A stretch of DNA of 64,000 nucleotides, from contig NC_089589.1 in NCBI RefSeq assembly GCF_019320115.1, positions 25,768,487 through 25,832,486 on the forward strand, in the 5' to 3' direction. This document shows, piece by piece, positions 11,638 through 23,081 of the stretch; the first letter of the stretch is position 1; every line of letters starts with the position of its first letter. The notes beneath the pieces are model-generated. The model saw nothing but the letters and a program-made list of their open reading frames with translations, had not been told where the DNA came from and made no database searches. Both the position numbers and the translations under genes were made by a program. Source of the DNA: Miscanthus floridulus. Lineage: Eukaryota > Streptophyta > Magnoliopsida > Poales > Poaceae.

Positions 11638-11893
11638 CCCGGGACTAAAGGACCCTTTAGTCCCTGTTGGTAATACCAACCGGGACTAAAGGTCCCTGCC
11701 CAACGGTCGTCCGCGGGGCAGGGATCTTTAGTCCCGGCTGGTATTACCAACCGGGACTAAAGGTTTACCTTTAGTCCCGGTTCGTAATACCAACCGGGAC
11801 TAAAGCTTTTAGTCTCGGTTTGGGTAATTCCCCGGGAATAAAGATTAATCTTTAGTCCCGGTTTGGACCCCTAACCGGGACTAATTATCCCGG
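11638..11893. repeat. Left subterminal repeats of CACTA element 2
   Basis: Repeated hairpins of TTTAGTCCCGG and CCGGGACTAAAGG, followed at once by a TATA-like CTATAATCC and a pyrimidine-rich leader (11895-12020). Confidence 0.85.
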
Positions 11894-12778
11894 CCTATAA
11901 TCCAGCTCATTTCTTCCTTCCCGAGCCCGAGCCATTCCATTCAAACTCACTGCCTCTGTTCTTCAGCTTGCTGTTGTTCTTGCTCTCTCCCCCTCCATTG
12001 GTGTTGCTCTTCGATTTTGGAGGTAACAAACTTAATCCTCTTATGTTTTATCAGTAGCTTATCTCATTTTGCGATGTAGATGCATGTGTAACTTTATATG
12101 TTGGACTTTATTATGATTTTATATGTCATTTTTAGCTCAAAATCACATGATGATTTGCATATATGTTTGGATAAACAAAAGTTAAATTAGTTCATCAAAA
12201 TCACGCCTCGCTCGTCCTCGCTGGAGCACGCGCCATCCTCGTCCCCGGTGGCTTACGTGATCTTAGAATTAATTTTTCCATGAAATGAAAAACTTAGAAA
12301 ATAGTTAGAAAATTGTAGAAAATCCGTACTAGTTGAACTTGCGGACCGTGTTCAGCTCGGCAAGCATGTTCTCTGCCGAGCGGTAACGGACGTCAAGGAG
12401 GAGCTTTGATTCTACGAGGAAGAGCGGCAACGGTCGTAGAAGACCGTGTTCCCTTTCTCGTAGAATCGGAGCTCTTCCTTAGCAAGTACGGTGCCGTCCG
12501 GTGGAGAAATGCTCGCCGAGATGATCACGTAAGCAAGGTCAACTAGTACGGATGGTTATTTATTGAAACATGTTTTTGAGCTATAATTTGATGGATATTT
12601 GATAACTTCGGACCTACAAATGTCATCTACAAATGTTACTATCCTCGGCAACCTAAACGCCCACGAGCTCGCCGATGTCGAGCAGGTCACTTAGAATTAT
12701 TTTTTTCATGAAATGAAATACTTAGAAATCATGCCTTTTATTTTTTATGCATGTACGTGTGTGTATAAACCAATGCAG

Positions 12779-13454
12779 TTTTCACTGGATACTCATTGTC
12801 ATTGAGTTAAACTCAAGTCGATTACTAATCTTTGACTCGTTGAGAAAAGAACGGGCACTATACCAAGATATGATAGACATTATCCAGGGGTAATTTCGAT
12901 TTCTCGCGCACAACTATTATTGAATAGACTTTGCCATGATTTATTAACGATCGTACATTATTGGTCGCACAGGGTTTGGAAAGAGTTTATTCGGCAACAT
13001 CGCAAGGATTGCAAGGCACCACTTAATGTAGTTGAAATACCAGTAAGTTGTACTATATACACTTCCCCACGTGTTTAATTACTATATCGTACTTCAATTT
13101 ACGTGTGAGATGATGAGAATAATCTTCTTCTCGTACAGTGGTGTTTACGGCAGGAACCAGGTAATAACTTGTGTGCATACTACGTTTGTGAATTTATCAC
13201 TGCGCACATAAGAAGAACTCCTGAAGATGTCCTCGGAGTACGTATATATCAATTTTTATTTATTTTTAAATGAATATATATACATATATGTGTATTAATA
13301 CTTTTCCTTTTATTTCAAATGCAAGACTGAATGGTGGAAACGAAGGGTCATGCAAAAAGACCATCTAAAAGCAGTTCAAGAGTCAATAGCAGGATATCTT
13401 CTAGAAAAAGTGCTAAATCCCAACGGCGAGTTCTACTTTGATCCTAAGGAATAA
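12779..13454 (+). pseudogene. Ulp1-like peptidase remnant in CACTA element 2
   Basis: Four exons with good splice borders match the last four exons of the second gene in element 1: 12779-12889, 12973-13042, 13139-13237 and 13326-13454 (stop TAA). They keep the catalytic landmarks His (FHWILIVIE), Asp (IFDSL), Gln (CLRQEPGNN) and Cys (LCAYYVC), with Ala in place of the Gly that usually follows the catalytic Cys. The whole N-terminal TNPA/DUF8039-like part is gone; a promoter-like leader (11895-12020) and unrelated filler precede it. No ATG in a good context joins the leader to these exons, so I call it a remnant, although the frames themselves are open. Confidence 0.75.
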
Positions 13455-13733
13455 ATGATGTAAATTAAATGTTTATTGATATCGTTATTTTCGAGAACAA
13501 GATTATGAAAGTGTTGTATATATACATATATATATATATATATCTATAATATATATAGTTTCATACTTTATTCGAATATAATAATGCTCAAGATGAGAAT
13601 TAGATGTAATTATACGCATGCGTGTATTTATATTAGCAGCGTAGAATACGTACATAAAAACATATTATATATTAAACAAACACGTGTAACTAAACTGAAA
13701 ACAAATTAAACAAAAAAAAGAAAAAGAAAAGGA

Positions 13734-14015
13734 ACCTTTAGTCCCGGTTGGGGTTACCAACCGGGACTAAAGGGTGAAGCGTTAGTCCCGGTTGGTGTTA
13801 CCAACCGGGACTAAAGGGTGCGCCAGGTTTGCTTGGCTGGAGGGCCTTTAGTCCCGGTTGGTGTTACCAACCGGGACTAAAGGTCCCTTTTTAGTCTCGG
13901 CTCGATGACCCAGGACTGAAGGTTCCACCTTTAGTCCCGGGATCGTTGTCCCGGCGCGGTAACCGGGACTAAAGGCTGTTACCGCCCGGGACAACAAGTC
14001 CATTCTGTAGTAGTG
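13734..14015. repeat. Right subterminal repeats and terminus of CACTA element 2
   Basis: Five hairpins of CCGGTTGGTGTTACCAACCGG type within TTTAGTCCCGG repeats, ending in TTCTGTAGTAGTG at 14015. Confidence 0.9.
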
Positions 14016-14859
14016 AAACGACGCCAGCCAAGGCCTGGGCCTAAGAAGACAAGCCCCTTGGGCACGACATTGCCGGCAACTTTTCCGACAAGGTCACGCA
14101 CGGGGCGTGACACAAGAAAACAAAGCTTCCCAGCGGCCTCTAGAGGCTCGAGGGCTCCCGGGCCCACGCGTCAGCCCCTGGAGTCGACCTCCTTCATCGC
14201 CAAGAAGACTCTAGAAGGTCCACACGGGGGAGGCCGGTTCAAGCCGACATAGCCTGACACACAGAGTGTCAGAACAGGGCATCCGGATGACGCCTGAGGG
14301 TTCTTCGGCTCCACGACACCGCTACGGTCCACAGCGCGTCGCGGCAAGGCCCTCCTAGACTCTAGCGCATGTAGACCATAGACTAGTTCCCCCAAACCGC
14401 CATGTACACGACCTATCTCGTTATATAAGGGATAAAATCGGACCTAGGGGGAGGAAGGAGGGGAGAACTCAGATCATTCCTTTCCATTCCTTGGCCTCTG
14501 CTCAGCATCGAGAGCAAGGCAACCCATGGAGGGACACCGAGAGCCTCTCCACCCGCAACCCATCATCTTCCTCCTCTCCAATGAGGGGAAGGCACCACCG
14601 GTGGTGAGGCAACCTTAGGATTAGCACCGAGCTAACCCCCTACCAAATCTCTCTACAACACTGTTATAACCTCTGATTTTGGGTGCTTTTGAGTATAAGG
14701 ATCATCAGTTGCTAGACGTAGGGCACTGATTGGCCCGGACCAGGATAAACCGTTGCGTCCTCTATGTGATCTTGTGTTATTGAGTCCACCCGAGCCTCCA
14801 GAGACCCATACTCTCACACCGACTTGAACAACATGCTTGTCGTGGTTCCGACCCCACGA

Positions 14860-17060
14860 CAGCTTGCGCGCCAGGTAGGGGGGCAGTGTCAAGTGCGATT
14901 CTGGCTCTACTATGGTCGGAGCCGCCCACCTCGTCGGCGTAGCAAGCGGCACCGCCCCATACAGCGGTGTCTGCTTCCTCGGCGAGTTATTCATCATGGT
15001 CGGCGCCTTTGCTCTGGGCCAGGTCCTTAACATTGAGAGCCTGGCCTACGTCGCTGACTGCTATGGCGAGCTTCGTCCACCGCACAGGGCTGCGCCAGCG
15101 GGCACCGAACCCCCGGCCTCGCCCACTTTGCTAGGACTTCATGGAGTAGATCTCTAGGTCCCGGCCTGACAGACACGGTGGGGTTTGGGCCCAAACCCCA
15201 CTGTGTTGGACCGTCACTAGATGTTCTACATGCTGGCCAACATCCACCACCAGATCACCATAGGTGAGGTGCTCCCACCGCCTAACTGCTTCTAGTACTA
15301 CCTCCTAGACCTACCTTTTTGGGATCTAGAACGCGGTGGTGTCCTTCTAGACGGAGCTAGAGCACCTCATCAGTCATGAGGCACCACGAAGCGCCATCCT
15401 CTCTGGTGCGGTAGGGACCAACGTCCCATCGCTGCGTGCCTTCCTTGAGATCCTTTTGGGGAACGACTCAGAGTACGACTCTGATGACATCGACTACCGT
15501 GCCCCTCCATGCATGTACTACCACATCGATGGTGAGGTTCTACCCGACGAGGTGCCCGAGCTCACGCCGTCGGACCAGAGTACCCGCAGCCGTGCAGCCT
15601 ACCTTCAGGAGAAGGCGGACTACTTGCGAGCTCGGCAGGTGGACTTGGAGGCCGCTGAGGCAGAGCTCGAGCACCAAAGGTAGGACTTTGCATGGTAGCA
15701 ACCCGTGCACCCTCTTGGCGACAATAATGACGCCTGCACGGGGGCTCCCAGCGGCTTCTGCTTCCCCTGCGCGGCGTACAACATGGCGGTCGCTGCCTGT
15801 CGCCTGGAAGACATCTTCGACATGCCAGACCTAAAGACCAACGAGCTACTGAATGAGGCAAAGCAGCACCTCCGTGTCACCCTAGAGCAGCATGCTGAGA
15901 GCTTGGCATCCCAGCGTCGCGCCACGCTCTCTCATCCATCCCAGACGACGGCTACTCCCAATGGGGACCGCTCTGACGCTCACGCCCCGTAGGCAGGAGG
16001 GAGCAGCTGTGACACCTCTGGCAATAGCTCCGATTGGCCATGGACCCAGGACGCCAAGCCTCGGTAGAAGCGAAGGCGCGACCTTTCTCCGCATCGTCCC
16101 CCTGTGCGCCAATGGATCGGTGATGACTGCGATGTCCACGACACCATTGAGACCAGGCGCCATGCAAAGGCACAGTCCCGTACCCTTGAGCAGCGGGGTG
16201 GGGGCGCCGCCCCGGATCACTTCGGCCCTGGGCGTTTGGGGCAGTGATCCGGGTGGCTTCCTACCCTAGGCGTTTTCGGCCACCAATGCACATCTCTAAG
16301 TACGGCAACGAGACCAATCCGGATCACTGGCTAGAGGATTACCACCTCGCCATGATGGCCGGGGGGGGTCAAACGACGACTTTGACATTCAATACCTTCC
16401 TCTGCTTCTGTCAAGTTCGACCAGAGCTTGGCTCGAGCAGCTCGAGCCTGGCAGCATCCGCCGTGGGGCGATCTCCATTCGGTCTTCATCGGCCACTTCC
16501 AAGGTACACACACTCAGCCCAGGAACTCATGGGATCTCCACAACTATAGGCAGAGGTCTGACGAGACCCTCTGAGAGTACATCCAGTGCTTCTCCAAGAA
16601 GCGCAATGAGCTCCCCAACAACACCGACACCGACGTCATCAACGCCTTCATCTGCGGCACAACCTGCGAGGCACTCATCCATGTGTTCGGCTACGAGACC
16701 CCGTGCATGACGTGGGAGCTCCTAGACATTGCCACCCAGTAAGCCACCGGTGAGGAGGCGGTCCAGGCCAACTTTAGTGGTAGGGCTAGGGCTGCCGGTC
16801 ACCTTAGCGGAGACGATAGCGGTGATGACCCCACCTCGTCCCAGCAACGCCGTGACAGGAGGAACAAGGATCGGAAGCGCCATGGGGAAGAGATGGTGGT
16901 CGCGGCCGACTGCGCCACCAGACCTCGACCCCGCACGTGAGGCGCACGTCCGGAACGCTTCAAGAAGGTGCTCGAGGCCCCCTGCCCATTCCATGGGGGC
17001 ATGCAAAGCACCTCCTCAAGGACTATGCCACCATGAAAGGCTACATCCGTGGCACCCTCG
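14860..17060 (+). pseudogene. Degraded Gypsy gag
   Basis: Gag-like protein pieces appear in alternating frames. An acidic/coiled segment lies at 15456-15683 (ADYLRARQVDLEAAEAELE) and its continuation at 15705-15992. The retrotransposon gag core starts near 16250 (HISKYGNETNPDHWLEDYHLAM), then changes frame through the WLEQLEPG, SLREYI..F and NAFICGTTCE regions to about 16750. Many frameshifts and stops break it; no zinc knuckle is intact and no pol follows. The matrix/capsid function is known for the family only. Confidence 0.7.
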
Positions 17061-17152
17061 GCTAATAGGGCAAGGCCCAAAAGCCTGCCCTGAAGGCTGG
17101 CGACCCAACAGGAGACGCCAAGGAGGAAGACAACGAGTTCCCAGAGGCCAAG

Positions 17153-17790
17153 TGATGAGATCCTAACATATAGGTATGTTAAGCCTCGGGTCCAATGTTT
17201 CCTAAATGAAGAAGCCCCCCCCTGACCGAACCCTTCAGGATCACCTGGGGGCTCAAGGGCCTTGCCCATCAGGCACGCTCATGTGCACCCTCTAGAAAAG
17301 AGACCCAGTCGAGCCAGACCCGACCGCAGCTTCCGCCTAGGGCTCGGGGGCTTCGCCGAGCCTTGGGCTCCTGATCTACTGCATGACCTAGCCCGGTCCT
17401 TGGCCCCTACTTGACTGACAATGCTAGCCATGGCCCAGGCACAAGAAGACAAGCCCCAGGCTACCGATGCCCGTGGGCTCCCTAACATCACTCCCTAGGC
17501 GTGCCCCTACCAACTGCTCCTCCAACGGGGTCACGTCCGAGGCGTGACACAAGAAGACAAAGCTTCCCATGGCCTCCGAGGGCTCGGGGGCTTTCGGGCC
17601 CGCACGTCAGCCCCCGGAGCTGGCCTCCTTTGCCACTAAGAAGACTCAAGATGGTCTCACCTGGGGGAGGCCGGTCCAAGCTGACACCCCCTTACACGCA
17701 GAGTGTCAGAATAGAGCAGTTGGACGACGCCCAGGCTTCTTCGTCGCCAAGACTCCTCGACAGTCCACACCCCTGAACAACCAGGGTCCA
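17153..17790 (+). repeat. 3' LTR of the Gypsy-type element, 3'-truncated
   Basis: It aligns with 11309-11573 and with 14019 to about 14330 of the 5' LTR. The alignment skips the CACTA insertion exactly, which confirms the nesting order. Similarity ends near 17790, before the TATA region. Confidence 0.75.
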
Positions 17791-18900
17791 CCCTCCATCA
17801 CCTAATTCTAGTCTCCCAAACATTGAAATTGCACCAAAAATAGGTTTGATTCTAGCACCTTATTGGTCACATCTTTTGCTGCAACCCAAGCAAAGTGCAT
17901 AGAACTTAACAAGGCTACATGGCTATAGGGTTTGGTGGTATGAAACATAAATAGGCCCAACCAACGAACCTCCTTGATTAACTCATCCAATTCTTCCGAG
18001 AAGTCAAGATCTTCCTCCTCCTCATCCTCCTCTCCCACCAAATTCAGGCTTTCAAGGTGTTCTTCAATGTAAGGGATTGAAACATGTGCCGGGTCATCTT
18101 TCCCCTACTCCGTCCTAGGAGAAGACACCATGAGGGTGATACCTACCCACACCAGCTTGCTAGGGATCACCTCCCACTTCTAGGCTTGATGCCTTCAATC
18201 TTGTCGACCAAAGGAAAAAAGTGGACATCGTTGGTCGCGCCATTGGAGGACATAGAGACCCTAACTTGCATTAGGGGAATATTCCCTCTACACTGCTGCT
18301 GATTTGGTCTAAGATTAGGCTTTGAGTTTAATGAGGTTTGCATATACCTCTTGCTGCCACTCGGTGCTTGTGTGCACCATTGTTGTAATCTTGCGAGATC
18401 ATACCAACCGAGTTTGTGGAGTGGCCGTCTATGACGTACCAGATAGAACGTTGGCCAACGATGTTTGAGCCAGAAGCTTGATAGTGAGACGGCGGGGAGC
18501 AGTCTAGAAGAAGGCCCTACAAACACACTCTGAGCTTGTGTGTGGGGAAGATCGTGGGCTCCACGGAGTTACCTGACTGGGAGCTTGGCCCTTACGAGGG
18601 GTTCCAACAAGGACTAAGGATGACATGAGCTTTTCGATACCATAGGAAACATCGTTGTCAATAGGAGTTTGCATTCCTTATCTCATTTACACTCCATACT
18701 TAGTTGCATTACTTGGTTGTGTGCTTTATATTCATAGTCTAACTTGTTAGGTTAGTGGTAGGAATGGAACATAAGGTGTACAACTCTTTTGTGTTAGAGA
18801 TAGCAACACACAACAAAATGGTAGTGCATATCTAGATAGATATCTTGCATAGGTTTTGATAACTATAAAATAGAGGCTAAATAGTTTTTAAGTTGCCTAA
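17791..18900. other. Degenerate retroelement-like DNA
   Basis: No intact gene. The stretch 18370-18680, with a string of CTTGCGAGATCATACC and TTACGAGGGGTTCCAACAAGG type sequence, resembles the 3' part of a grass Gypsy LTR. That reading rests on general similarity only. Confidence 0.3.
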
Positions 18901-19046
18901 TTCATCAAATCCCCTAGCGTCACGGTCCCTTCATCCTCGATGGGTCTTTCTAGAAGGCGTTCATGGGTGCTTAAGGTAAAGAACGAGCATCAAATCGGTC
19001 TCGCTCTCATCAACTCCTAACAGGCCTCACTATTTTAGACCTACTT

Positions 19047-19183
19047 AGGGCTTATTTGGTTTGCTCCCCGCCAAAGCTGCCTGGGCCAGGCAGCGTTGCT
19101 AGGCTTCCGATTTTGGACACCCGAGGCCAGGATCGGATGCCTAGCAGCAACCTGCCTGACAGGGTGCAAACTAAACAGGTCCA
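19047..19183. mobile_element. Short MITE-like element with inverted termini
   Basis: The ends are GGGCTTATTTGGTTTGC and, inverted, GGACCTGTTTAGTTTGC, about 137 bases apart. No clear target duplication, so the class (PIF/Tourist or hAT) is open. Confidence 0.5.
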
Positions 19184-19679
19184 TCCTCTGTGTACCTCGT
19201 CATGTTCGGCCCGGGCAATCTAGCCCTTGCCAGTGTGTTGACTATATTTAGTGTCAACATCTTTAAACTGTATTAGTACATGATGACAACAAAAATTATA
19301 ATTATTTATTTTAAATCAGTTTTGGCTTTTAGTTGAAACATTTTTCCATATAAAAACTACTAATTTAATTTTAACTACTCTATTTTTTATAAAACAATAC
19401 TACTGCACATATAATTCTTTGATACTGTATAATCAGTTCAACATCTTAGGTATCACGGTGCAGACTCATATAACTATTTACGCTACTGTAGTAACTAAGA
19501 GTATAGCATAGGTCTAGGACCCTTTTTAATACAATATAAAAATGAAAATTTAGAATAATAGATACAATAAGCACTTCCAACGTAACACGTAGATAAAAAA
19601 TTGCAACAACTAATAAGATTAAAAGTTGAAAGCTATAGTTCATGATGTCACGAGAACGGATGCAACAAGAGCTTATATA

Positions 19680-20170
19680 TATTTTCGAGATCTACAACTT
19701 CATAGGTCAAGACCTATTCATTTAAAATCATTTAGATCCCACAAATTCTGTTAGAAGCTGTCACGTTTTGAAATTCATCTTTTTTTATATTTTTCAAACA
19801 ACCTCGGATTGAGAAATGACCAAAACTAAAGTTGATAACTTTTTTATTTGAAATAATCCATGGTCCCAAAACTTAGTTCGAATTCCTCAGAATATGAAAT
19901 TCTAAATTTTCAAACGGTATCGAATGTAGAAACGACCAAAACCAAAAGTTGTAGATCTCAAAGAGATATACAACTTTGTAGTTGATAACTTTTTCATTTG
20001 AAATCATTTATCTAGGAAAGTTCTGTTTGGAATTCCCACATTTTGAAATTCAAAAATTTCAAATGATCTTCGATGGAGAAACGAATAAAACCAAATTTGC
20101 GATGATATCTACAACTTATCAGTTGAAACCTTTTTTATTTGAATTCGTTTAGGTTCTCAAATATTCACTT
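19680..20170. repeat. Degenerate tandem repeats
   Basis: A unit of roughly 115-130 bases recurs about four times. Shared words are AGATCTACAACTT, GTTGATAACTTTTT, CATTTGAAAT and ATTTTGAAATTC. No coding potential. Confidence 0.6.
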
Positions 20171-20214
20171 CAAAGTCTACTAAAGTGAATACAAAAGGAA
20201 TTTGTCTACCCTCT

Positions 20215-20411
20215 AGTTACAAGTGACTTGGGATGAAGTGGTTAATGGAGCTACATGTAAGACTTAAGATTGCGGGTTTGAATCACATTGGCCACACGTG
20301 CGCTTGTTTCACGTGAAAAATTAAATCTCATGATTTACGACTTGGCGTGACGATTGGACTTACCTAGTGAGGGCTTCTCTGGATTTAGAAATAATTCTTT
20401 TTTTTTTGGTC
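20215..20411 (+). mobile_element. Possible tRNA-derived SINE
   Basis: GTGGTTAATGGAG is followed about 35 bases later by GCGGGTTTGAATC, a good match to a pol III B box, and the unit ends in a T-rich tail. Arrangement and length fit a grass SINE. No target duplication was confirmed. Confidence 0.4.
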
Positions 20412-20831
20412 TGATTTATGATTTTAGAAAAACGATTACTAGAGACGGATAGATTGCAATGCACCTCTAGAAATTGTATTTTAGACTTCATTGTTGAGGT
20501 CACAGATAGAGGTGGCTGGGTCAGCCACCTCTACAAATCCTTTAGGTAGTAGGGTATTGTGTTACAAAATAAATAGAGCATCATAAAAAAATATAGAGAA
20601 TGGGCCCTGAGATAAGTAATTTTTAATTATTAGGTTAATTTAGGTAATTAATTTATCTATAAACTTGGTTTATGTTTTATATAAGATTGGGCTCGTGCGC
20701 ATAAGAACTGGGTTGGACTAATTCATATGGAATACGAGGAAGGAAAGGGATCACCGTTGTAGCAATGATATATCTTTTTCGTTATTCAAAATGCAATAGT
20801 TTCAAGATTTAAAATGATTGAATGTACTTGT

Positions 20832-21810
20832 TCAAAGAAAAGGGATCACCGTACCGTTGAGCACGAGGTAAATGTCACGTAGCTCCGAGTCGGGGCGCTG
20901 TTCAGCGTAGCCTCCTCTCTTCCAATGCCTCAGACGCCTCGACGTCTCTACGTATTTGCACACGTGGTCAGTCATCAATTGCTTGGTGAATCCCGTTCCG
21001 GTGTCCCAGCCACCTGTAATGGCTTGTTGGACAGGATTCAACCTCGCGGACTCGGAGACCATGAAAATCAGGCCCACCACTTCCAGCCTGGGGTTGTCAC
21101 CATTTGTAAAGCGCGACAGCAAGCGAACGGCATGCGTCGCGAAGGTCTTGCCCAGGTTTGCGGACGTCAGTCTATCCATGACTTCCTCCTCCATTCTGAC
21201 GCCTAGTATACTTTTGTAGCTGTTGCCCCAGCCTAGTACAAGTACTGATGAGTTGGGTTCTGCTGGGAGCATCGTCCGCCGATACCCAAGCTCGTACCGA
21301 TCTCCATTCTGGTTGATGAAGCCCACAACCTCCACGTTGTCGTCCCGCATGACTAGGGTTATGGACGTCGTTTCCTTGCCCTTGACCTCGTGGAGCAGCT
21401 TGATGCGAATCCACCTCGCCGGTTGTTGATCAGCTCGCGGCTTCGCAAGCAGTGGGCGCTTTTGGTCTGGCCGGCGGGGATCACAGATATCCTCGATGTT
21501 TTCGTGATCAGCGAGGATATGACGTAGACGCTTTATGAAGTCAGTGAATGACGGTTCATCTCCGATGGTGTACGACAGTTCATCAAGTTGATCCCCAGCC
21601 ATTCCGGTCTGCAGTATGAGAAGTTAGTTAGGAAAGTGATAGTGAATGTCTTTAATATTTGGCGCACAACTTGTGGTTGCCAATAATGCTTTCAATGTTT
21701 ACCTCCACTTGCTGACTTGGTTCTAGAGCAGCAGCAACAATTCCATGCTCGCCATTGTCTGGGCTACTTGCTGGGAGCTCGGAAATGACCGGCCCATTAT
21801 TGGACGACAT
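20832..21810 (-). CDS. Ribosome-inactivating protein (type 1-like rRNA N-glycosidase), two-exon gene
   Basis: Exon 2 (20832-21608) holds the complete RIP domain. It has active-site Tyr in RYELGYR, a second Tyr in GWGNSYKSILG, and the Glu/Arg pair in SESARLNP, all as in active family members; a Trp in LRHWKRG near the C-terminus may be the remaining active-site residue. An ATG at 21602 could start a 256-residue protein. However, an upstream exon (21703-21810, start MSSNNGP) joins in frame across a 94-base GT-AG intron (21609-21702) and would give about 295 residues. A TATA box (TATATATA, about 21905-21912 on this strand) sits about 100 bases before that ATG, which supports the longer model. 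No signal peptide is evident. Grass RIPs act on 28S rRNA in defence or development; no role is shown here. Confidence 0.85.
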
Positions 21811-21902
21811 CGATCGGCTCCACCAGCATCCGGTATGTGGGTCTGAAACTAGAAGCTCCCGTATGAACCAAACTTGGGGAATGTAGCAAAGTCTAGTTAT
21901 GC

Positions 21903-21914
21903 GAGTATATATAA
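21903..21914 (-). promoter_or_regulatory. Putative TATA box of the intact RIP gene
   Basis: CTTATATATACTCG on the minus strand, at a suitable distance upstream of the predicted first exon of the RIP gene. No other regulatory motif was recognised. Confidence 0.5.
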
Positions 21915-23035
21915 GAAAACAGAGCACGGAGCACTAAATAAAAAAAAACACCTCCAAAAATCATTGCATATGTACTGCTAATCCACTATATGAACCTCAA
22001 ATCTTCTCTGTGATTCATACACATGAGGAGAGAGACGAAATTCTTTGCCATATTCCTGGTTTAATCTCAGAGAAGTTTACAGGTCGATATTCATAAGAGC
22101 ATACTCCAATAGCGGAAGGTGCAAATTCTAGGCCCCACAGAAGGTGCGACCATGTCTTTTTTCTTTTCTTTTCTTTTTTTTTGCGAAAAGGTGTGACCAT
22201 GTCTATTAATAGCATCTCCAAGAGTTTTGTATCCATACTCCCTAAAAAATAAAAAAAAATCAGCCCTCTAGCAGTTTTGTATCAAAACTCACTAAAGATA
22301 CGCACTTGGCACATCTTCCCTCTTGCTCCCCTCATATATGTGCGTGATTTCTTCACTCTCTACTCACACATGGTGCATGTTTTTCTCTTCCTGGTTTCTG
22401 TTTTTTCACATGGCACTCGGTTTTTTATTTTTAGGAAGCAACTATTAGAAACTATTGAACGAAGGAAAAAATAGAGCGCCCTACTCGTTTTGTCCACTTG
22501 GAATAATCAATGATAAGTGATTTTAAGAGCTCTTGAAGATGATCTAAATTGTACTTAATACCCAACCAAACATGCATGCCTTATATATAGATCCAGAGTT
22601 CTAAACCATAAGTTTATATAACATAAACATTACTACAAAAACAATTTTTGGATATGCATGTTTTATTTCAAAGGTGATCCTTAAAAGCATCCACCTCTAC
22701 TATACCTCCAGCGGCTTCTTGGCCATGGCCAGACTCTCAATATATATATATATATCACACTGTTCACCTAAACGGACGTTTAGCCCGCTTACACATCGTT
22801 TAAACGGTTGTACACCGTTTCCGTTTAATCAGTTGTTTTGACTGTTTAAATGGGCGTTTTTCCTGTTTAAACACCCGTTTTTCCCGAATAATGGGCTAAA
22901 CGGCAGGTGACCGACTGTTTACCGATTAGCGTTTAGTATAACACTGGTCAGTATCATGAAATACTGAATAATACTGACACGCGACTACTGAATAGTATTG
23001 AATTTTGTTCAGTACAACAATTTGGTGTAGCTACA

Positions 23036-23081
<46 letters not shown>

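Larger units (their letters stand above)
11574..14015 (+). mobile_element. CACTA element 2, complete non-autonomous copy with AAA target duplication
   Basis: The left terminus CACTACTAGAGAACAGAC starts at 11574. The right terminus ends at 14015, and its complement reads CACTACTACAGAATGG. Both are flanked by AAA (11571-11573 and 14016-14018), a perfect 3-bp duplication typical of CACTA. Palindromic TTTAGTCCCGG repeats lie at 11638-11893 and 13734-13985. No transposase is present; the only coding remnant is the Ulp1-like C-terminus (12779-13454). It would need TNP2 supplied in trans. Confidence 0.93.
11309..14820 (+). repeat. 5' LTR of the Gypsy-type element, split by CACTA element 2
   Basis: The left part is 11309-11573 and the right part resumes after the AAA duplication at 14019. 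A TATA box (TTATATAAGGG, about 14419) and a C-rich leader mark the promoter. The exact 3' edge is uncertain; I place it shortly before the GCGCGCCAGGTAGGGG sequence (14867-14882) that opens the internal region in this kind of element. Confidence 0.65.
11309..17790 (+). mobile_element. Gypsy-type LTR retrotransposon carrying gag only, with nested CACTA element 2
   Basis: Two matching LTRs start with TGACAAGATCCTAACAT (11309) and TGATGAGATCCTAACAT (17153). Both continue with the same GC-rich text (GGGGGCTCGGGGGCTTGCC and a close variant). The 5' LTR is interrupted by CACTA element 2 at 11574-14015. The 3' LTR loses similarity near 17790 and lacks the TATA/U5 part, so it is truncated. Between the LTRs there is a degraded gag and no protease, reverse transcriptase or integrase; gag runs almost directly into the 3' LTR. 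It is either a non-autonomous gag-only element or a deletion derivative. Confidence 0.8.

Noticed and set aside
17808..18041. Acidic minus-strand open frame (EDEEEEDLDFSEELDEL)
   Set aside because: It sits in decayed retroelement DNA, with no homologous family recognised and no start or splice support.
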